Assembly: GCA_964551295.1 (NCBI GenBank)
Contig: CAZKDJ010000041.1
Coordinates: 1-25,880, forward strand
DNA: 25,880 nt
From: JAFGED01 sp964551295
GTDB lineage: Bacteria > Chloroflexota > Anaerolineae > B4-G1
Direction of reading: 5' to 3'
The position numbers and the translations under genes are program-made. Within the stretch, counting starts at the first letter, position 1; each line of letters begins with the position of its first letter. Of the stretch, positions 21,890 through 25,880 are shown one piece after another. The notes under the pieces are model-generated. The model was not told the origin of the DNA. It saw only the letters and a list, made by a program, of their open reading frames with translations, and made no database searches.

Positions 21890-24800
21890 TTGGAACGGAT
21901 GTCATCGATTTCTGCCAACGATTGTGATCGCGATTGTGATCGGGGAGATGTTGGGTGTTGGGTATCCCTGTTGCTGGCTGTCATCTTGTTGGTCGGGGGC
22001 TGTCTGCGTTTTACCAACCTAGATTGGGACAACTACAAATGGATTCATCCCGACGAAGCGCACATGCAGCATACGCTGTCCAAGATTCACACACCCGAAA
22101 GCGGCTCGCTGCTGGAGAACGTCGCCATCTACTTTGATACACACCGCTCTCCGCTTAACGTCCGCAATCAGGGGGATCGCTATAGCTACGGCACACTGCC
22201 TCTCTTCATCGTGCGCTTCACTGCCGAGGGACTTGATCAGGTCTGCGATCAGCTGATAATGTGGGAAGCGCTCCCTGCGTCTGGAGGAGAGACGTCTTCA
22301 AACGGAACAGGGCAAGCCTACGAGCTACTTTGTAGCGCGGGGCGGTTTACGGGCCATCGCAGCAAGTTGGTAGGGCGGCTGCTCTCGGCTACAGTCGATA
22401 TGGGGACGATCCTGGTCGTGTTCTTCATCGGACGGCGGCTATATGGAGAGCTCACGGGCGTGTTGGCCGCAGCCTTTGTCGCGCTGACCGCGTTCCTGAT
22501 TCAGCAAGCGCACTTTTTCACCGTCGATAGCACGATGTGTTTCCTCGTCACGCTGGCGGCCTATTTTGCCGTGCGTGCCAGCCAGGCCGGCGAATGGGGT
22601 AGCTTTGCGCTGGGCGGGCTGGCGGTGGGCCTGGCGGCCGCGTGCAAGGTCAGCGGCGTGTATTCGTCGCTGCTCATCGTGCTGGCGGGTGTCGTGTGGC
22701 TGAGATCGTTGGCGCCCTTGCGGCGGCGGTGGGGCGTGTGGAACACGCTTGCGCGGCTGGCCCTGGCGGGCGTGCTGTGCTTGATCGCCTTCCGCATCGC
22801 CCAGCCCTATGTCTTCGAGGGGCCCGGTTTTTTCGGCGTCGAGCTCAGCCCCGAGTGGCTGGACCGGCTGGGGCAGATTCGCAACGAGCAGACGGGCGAG
22901 GTCAACTCGTACCCCGATCAGCAGTGGACGAACCGCGCGCCGTTGCTTTTCCCCTGGATCAACATCGTCTTCTGGGGCATGGGCCTGCCCCTGGGACTGA
23001 CCGCCTGGGCCGGTTGGGCGGTGATGGGACTCGATCTGTGGCGCGGCAGGCGCGTGGCCAAGCATCTGGTCGTGTGGGGCTGGACGACGCTCCTGTTCCT
23101 CTACCTGGGCGTGCAGTGGGTCAAGTCCATGCGCTACTTTATCTACCTCTACCCGCTGCTGGCCATCATGGCGGCATATCTTTTGACGCGCCTGATCCGT
23201 GCGCCCGCTCGCCTGTGGCGCATGGCGGGCTGCGCGCTCACCGTCGTCGTCGTTGTGGGGGCTGCGCTGTGGGGATATGCGGTGTTCTCCATTTACCTGC
23301 GGGATCACACGCGCATTGCCGCCGGGCAGTGGATATATGATCACATCCCGGATAACTCCGTCCTGGCCCAGGAGCACTGGGACTGGGGACCTCACATCCC
23401 CGGGGGCAAGTCCTATCACATCATCGAGATGCAGAACTATCACGACGATACATGGGACAAGCGCCAGCAACTGTATGGCTGGCTCGACGAGGCGGACACC
23501 ATCGTCATCTCCAGCAACCGCATTTACGCCTCGGTCTCGCGCCTGAAGCCACGCTACCCGCTGACCAACGCCTACTACCGGGCGCTGTTCGCCGGCGAGC
23601 TGGGGTTCGAGCTGGTGGCCGATTTTACCTCTCGTCCGTCACTGTTCGGCCTGGTGCAGTTCCCCGATCAAGAGACGCCCTTCCCGCTGATGGAGCCCGA
23701 GTACGTCTACCAGGAGGCGCCAATCACGATTCATCTGCCGCCGGCCGAGGAGGCGTTCAGCGTCTACGACCACCCGCGCGTGTTGATCTTCCGCAAGACG
23801 GACGCCTATTCCCGCGAGCGGGTGATGGCGGTACTGGGCGGTATTGATTTGGATCAGGCCCGGCACGGCCTCCGGCCTAAGGAGTTGACTACCGTCCCCG
23901 ACGTGAAGTTCGACGCCGAGACGTGGGCCGATCAGCAGACCGGCGGCACTTGGTCGGAGATGTTCAACAGCCGTGGGCTATTCAACCGCTATCCGGGGCT
24001 GGCGGCGTTCGCCTGGTGGCTGGTGGTGACCCTCTTGGGTTGGCTGGTCTTCCCGCTGCTGTTCGCGTCTCTGCCGCGCCTACGGGATCGTGGCTACGGG
24101 CTGGCGCGCGTGCTGGCCCTGCTCGCGCTTGCTTACCTGACCTGGATCGCGGCCAGCCTGCGCGTCTTGCCCAACACGCGCGGGACGATCGTGCGCATGC
24201 TGCTGCTGTTGCTCGTGGTCGGCGGCGGGGTGGGGTGGCTCAAGCGTAAGGAGATCGTGCGGTTCGTGCGCCGTCGCTGGCGGGTGATCCTGATTACCGA
24301 AAGCATCTTTGCGCTGCTGTACGTGGTGTGGATCGGCGTGCGGCTGCTGCAGCCTGACTTGTGGCATCCATACGTGGGCGGCGAGAAACCGATGGACTTT
24401 GCCTACCTCAACGCGGTGATCAAATCCACCTGGTTCCCCCCCTACAATCCCTGGCTCTCCGGCCACTATATCAACTATTATTACTTTGGTTTCGTCATCG
24501 TCGGCACGCTGACCAAACTGATGGGCACCGTGCCTGCCATTGCCTATAATCTGATGGTGCCCTTGCTGTACGCGCTGACGGGCGTGGGGGCGTTTTCCGT
24601 CGCCTACAACCTGACCGGGCACCGCAAGCGCGGCGCGATCTTTGCTGGCGTCGCGGCGGTCGTTTTTACCGTCGTGCTGGGCAACCTGGGCGTGGTGCAC
24701 CTTATCTACACCCGGCTGGTCGAGATAGGCGGCGTGCCCTTCGAAAGCACGCTCCCCGGCTTTCCCGAGATGGTGGGATTCTTCAAGGGGCTGTGGGCGG

Positions 24801-25880
24801 TGATTGCCAAGGGCGCCTCGCTTTCGGTCGGCAACACGACCTGGTACTGGCACCCGACCCGCATCATTCCCTCCGAGACGGGGAACCCGATCGAGGAGTT
24901 TCCCGCGTTCACCTTCCTGTACGCCGACCTGCACGCCCACATGATCGCCTTCCCGCTGACGCTTCTGGCGCTGGCGCTGGCGCTCTACTGGGTACTGGAT
25001 CGGCGCCCGCGCTGGTGGAGCGTCGTCATCGGTGGCCTGGTCATCGGGTCGCTGCGCCCGACCAATACCTGGGATTATTACTCCTACCTTTTGTTGGGGA
25101 TCGCTGCGCTGACCGTGGGCGCTTGGGAGGGGTGGCGGGCTGGGCGCCGTCGCGGCCTCGATGTTGGAGGAGTGAGCGTATGGCTTTACGTGAGATGGCT
25201 CATCCTGCGAATCGCGCTGCTGGTCGGGTTGTCTTACCTGCTCTTCCTGCCCTACATCCGCCACTATTCAGGCTACAGCTTGCTAGAGCGCTGGGACGGC
25301 TTGCGCACGCCGCTGGACATCTTTTTATGGATCCATCTGATTCTGCTTTTCCCCGTGGTGACGCGCCTGTCGATCGAGGTAGGGCGGAGCTTTAGGTGGC
25401 GCCGGGACGAGCGATGCAAGTTTGTGCCTTGGTCGGCGGGCGCAACTGCGGCGCTGTGGTTTGGGGCGCTGATGTTGACCTTGTCCTTGATCGCCTTGCT
25501 GACCGCCGTGGTGACGGTGTGGAAGCAGGCCGACCAGATGGTCGTGGGTCCTTTAGACGAGATTGTTCCAGTGGCGCTCGTGGCGCTGCCGATCGCCGTG
25601 CTGGCTGCGGCACTGCTCTTTACTCCTCGAATGCCGCCGCGCCGTCGCCTGCTGTGGCTGATGGTCGGCCTGGCGATGTCGATCTGTGTGGCAGTCGAGG
25701 TCGTCGTGGTCAAGGGCGACATCGGACGGCAGAACACGGTGTTCAAGTTCTACCTGCAGGTGTGGATTCTGCTCTCGATGGTGGCGGCGGTCAGCGTCGT
25801 CTGGCTTTGCGCGCGCCAGTGGCGCTGGGACCCCCGGGGGCCCGCGGCCCAGGGGCGCGCGTGGTGGGGGTCGCTGAAGC
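21890..25880 (+). CDS. Giant GT39-DUF2298 (YYY) fusion protein, partial
   Basis: The frame is open from the TTG at 21890 to the window edge, 1330 codons without a stop, so the 3' end is missing. Residues 1 to ~640 form a GT39-like module: HPDEAH (53-58) in the first loop, QQAHFFTVDST, many helices, and a soluble part ending VYDHPRVLIFRK. After a linker with more helices, a DUF2298/Chlor_Arch_YYY module begins near 825. It has GGEKPMDFAYLNAV, the naming motif INYYYFG (YYY at 863-865), FLYADLHAHM and RQNTVFKFYLQ. The domain's biochemical role is unsettled. Its known spread in Chloroflexi and some archaea, and its fusion to a GT-C module, suggest surface glycan or lipid-carrier work. ATG 21899 is an alternative start. 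It lies 35 bp after paralogue 2, same strand. Confidence 0.88.
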   Translation, partial: MERMSSISANDCDRDCDRGDVGCWVSLLLAVILLVGGCLRFTNLDWDNYKWIHPDEAHMQHTLSKIHTPESGSLLENVAIYFDTHRSPLNVRNQGDRYSYGTLPLFIVRFTAEGLDQVCDQLIMWEALPASGGETSSNGTGQAYELLCSAGRFTGHRSKLVGRLLSATVDMGTILVVFFIGRRLYGELTGVLAAAFVALTAFLIQQAHFFTVDSTMCFLVTLAAYFAVRASQAGEWGSFALGGLAVGLAAACKVSGVYSSLLIVLAGVVWLRSLAPLRRRWGVWNTLARLALAGVLCLIAFRIAQPYVFEGPGFFGVELSPEWLDRLGQIRNEQTGEVNSYPDQQWTNRAPLLFPWINIVFWGMGLPLGLTAWAGWAVMGLDLWRGRRVAKHLVVWGWTTLLFLYLGVQWVKSMRYFIYLYPLLAIMAAYLLTRLIRAPARLWRMAGCALTVVVVVGAALWGYAVFSIYLRDHTRIAAGQWIYDHIPDNSVLAQEHWDWGPHIPGGKSYHIIEMQNYHDDTWDKRQQLYGWLDEADTIVISSNRIYASVSRLKPRYPLTNAYYRALFAGELGFELVADFTSRPSLFGLVQFPDQETPFPLMEPEYVYQEAPITIHLPPAEEAFSVYDHPRVLIFRKTDAYSRERVMAVLGGIDLDQARHGLRPKELTTVPDVKFDAETWADQQTGGTWSEMFNSRGLFNRYPGLAAFAWWLVVTLLGWLVFPLLFASLPRLRDRGYGLARVLALLALAYLTWIAASLRVLPNTRGTIVRMLLLLLVVGGGVGWLKRKEIVRFVRRRWRVILITESIFALLYVVWIGVRLLQPDLWHPYVGGEKPMDFAYLNAVIKSTWFPPYNPWLSGHYINYYYFGFVIVGTLTKLMGTVPAIAYNLMVPLLYALTGVGAFSVAYNLTGHRKRGAIFAGVAAVVFTVVLGNLGVVHLIYTRLVEIGGVPFESTLPGFPEMVGFFKGLWAVIAKGASLSVGNTTWYWHPTRIIPSETGNPIEEFPAFTFLYADLHAHMIAFPLTLLALALALYWVLDRRPRWWSVVIGGLVIGSLRPTNTWDYYSYLLLGIAALTVGAWEGWRAGRRRGLDVGGVSVWLYVRWLILRIALLVGLSYLLFLPYIRHYSGYSLLERWDGLRTPLDIFLWIHLILLFPVVTRLSIEVGRSFRWRRDERCKFVPWSAGATAALWFGALMLTLSLIALLTAVVTVWKQADQMVVGPLDEIVPVALVALPIAVLAAALLFTPRMPPRRRLLWLMVGLAMSICVAVEVVVVKGDIGRQNTVFKFYLQVWILLSMVAAVSVVWLCARQWRWDPRGPAAQGRAWWGSLK

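Noticed and set aside
22439..23470. Long minus-strand open frame (343 codons) inside the giant gene
   Set aside because: It lies opposite the GT39 module, whose plus-strand frame shows family motifs throughout. The minus-strand product is rich in Gln, His, Arg and Pro with no family signal, as expected from the antisense of GC-rich coding DNA.
24080..25264. Minus-strand open frame of 394 codons
   Set aside because: It is antisense to the DUF2298 module; composition is low-complexity and it has no motif.

Overview
The window looks like a piece of a GC-rich chromosome from a member of the Chloroflexota, probably Anaerolineae-like. The strongest clue is the giant membrane protein at the right end. 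It joins a family-39-type glycosyltransferase module to a DUF2298 ('Chlor_Arch_YYY') module, a domain known mainly from Chloroflexi and some archaea. The assignment is an inference; there is no rRNA or other marker gene here. I saw no tRNA or rRNA genes.

Layout. (1) 1-1733 is a decayed stretch. It holds a frameshifted zinc-ribbon transposase running off the left edge, one orphan repeat resembling a type I-E CRISPR repeat, a 12-bp inverted repeat, a substrate-binding-protein remnant, and an apparent fragment of a radical SAM gene in another frame. (2) 1734-2630 (-) encodes a UbiA-family prenyltransferase like decaprenyl-phosphate phosphoribosyltransferase. It diverges from (3) 2777-6949 (+): tlyA, a GAF histidine kinase, a double-zinc-ribbon protein of unknown function and an MFS transporter, packed like an operon. 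(4) 6955-12951 (-) is a compact pyrimidine operon, transcribed pyrB-pyrF-pyrE-pyrD-pyrK-(5-formyl-THF cyclo-ligase)-pyrC. Its genes overlap or lie a few bases apart. It is preceded by a near-consensus promoter and a leader of about 145 nt containing a perfect intrinsic terminator, i.e. an attenuator. (5) 13168-25880 (+) is a cell-envelope glycan region: a GT39-like enzyme, a flippase-like UPF0104/LPG-synthase-TM protein, a GT4 glycosyltransferase, a methyltransferase, two tandem GT39-like paralogues, and the GT39-DUF2298 giant cut by the right edge.

How the genes work together. The pyr genes cover carbamoyl-aspartate to UMP, five of the six de novo steps in order; carbamoyl-phosphate synthase, pyrR and pyrI are absent from the window. 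The glycan region reads as cytoplasmic sugar transfer (GT4), possible methylation, movement of lipid-linked material across the membrane, and transfer by polytopic GT-C enzymes that would use polyprenyl-phosphate sugars outside. The UbiA enzyme could supply a polyprenyl-phosphate pentose, but this link is only contextual.

The most noteworthy signals are these. Three strong promoter-like sites have the -10 box only 6-11 nt before a start codon, which suggests leaderless mRNAs. The same spacing marks a 52-codon open frame in the pyr leader that runs through the attenuator into pyrB. Two genes (UbiA and the giant) have TTG starts supported by good Shine-Dalgarno sequences. The GT39 proteins form two interleaved pairs of paralogues, one member of which is fused to DUF2298.
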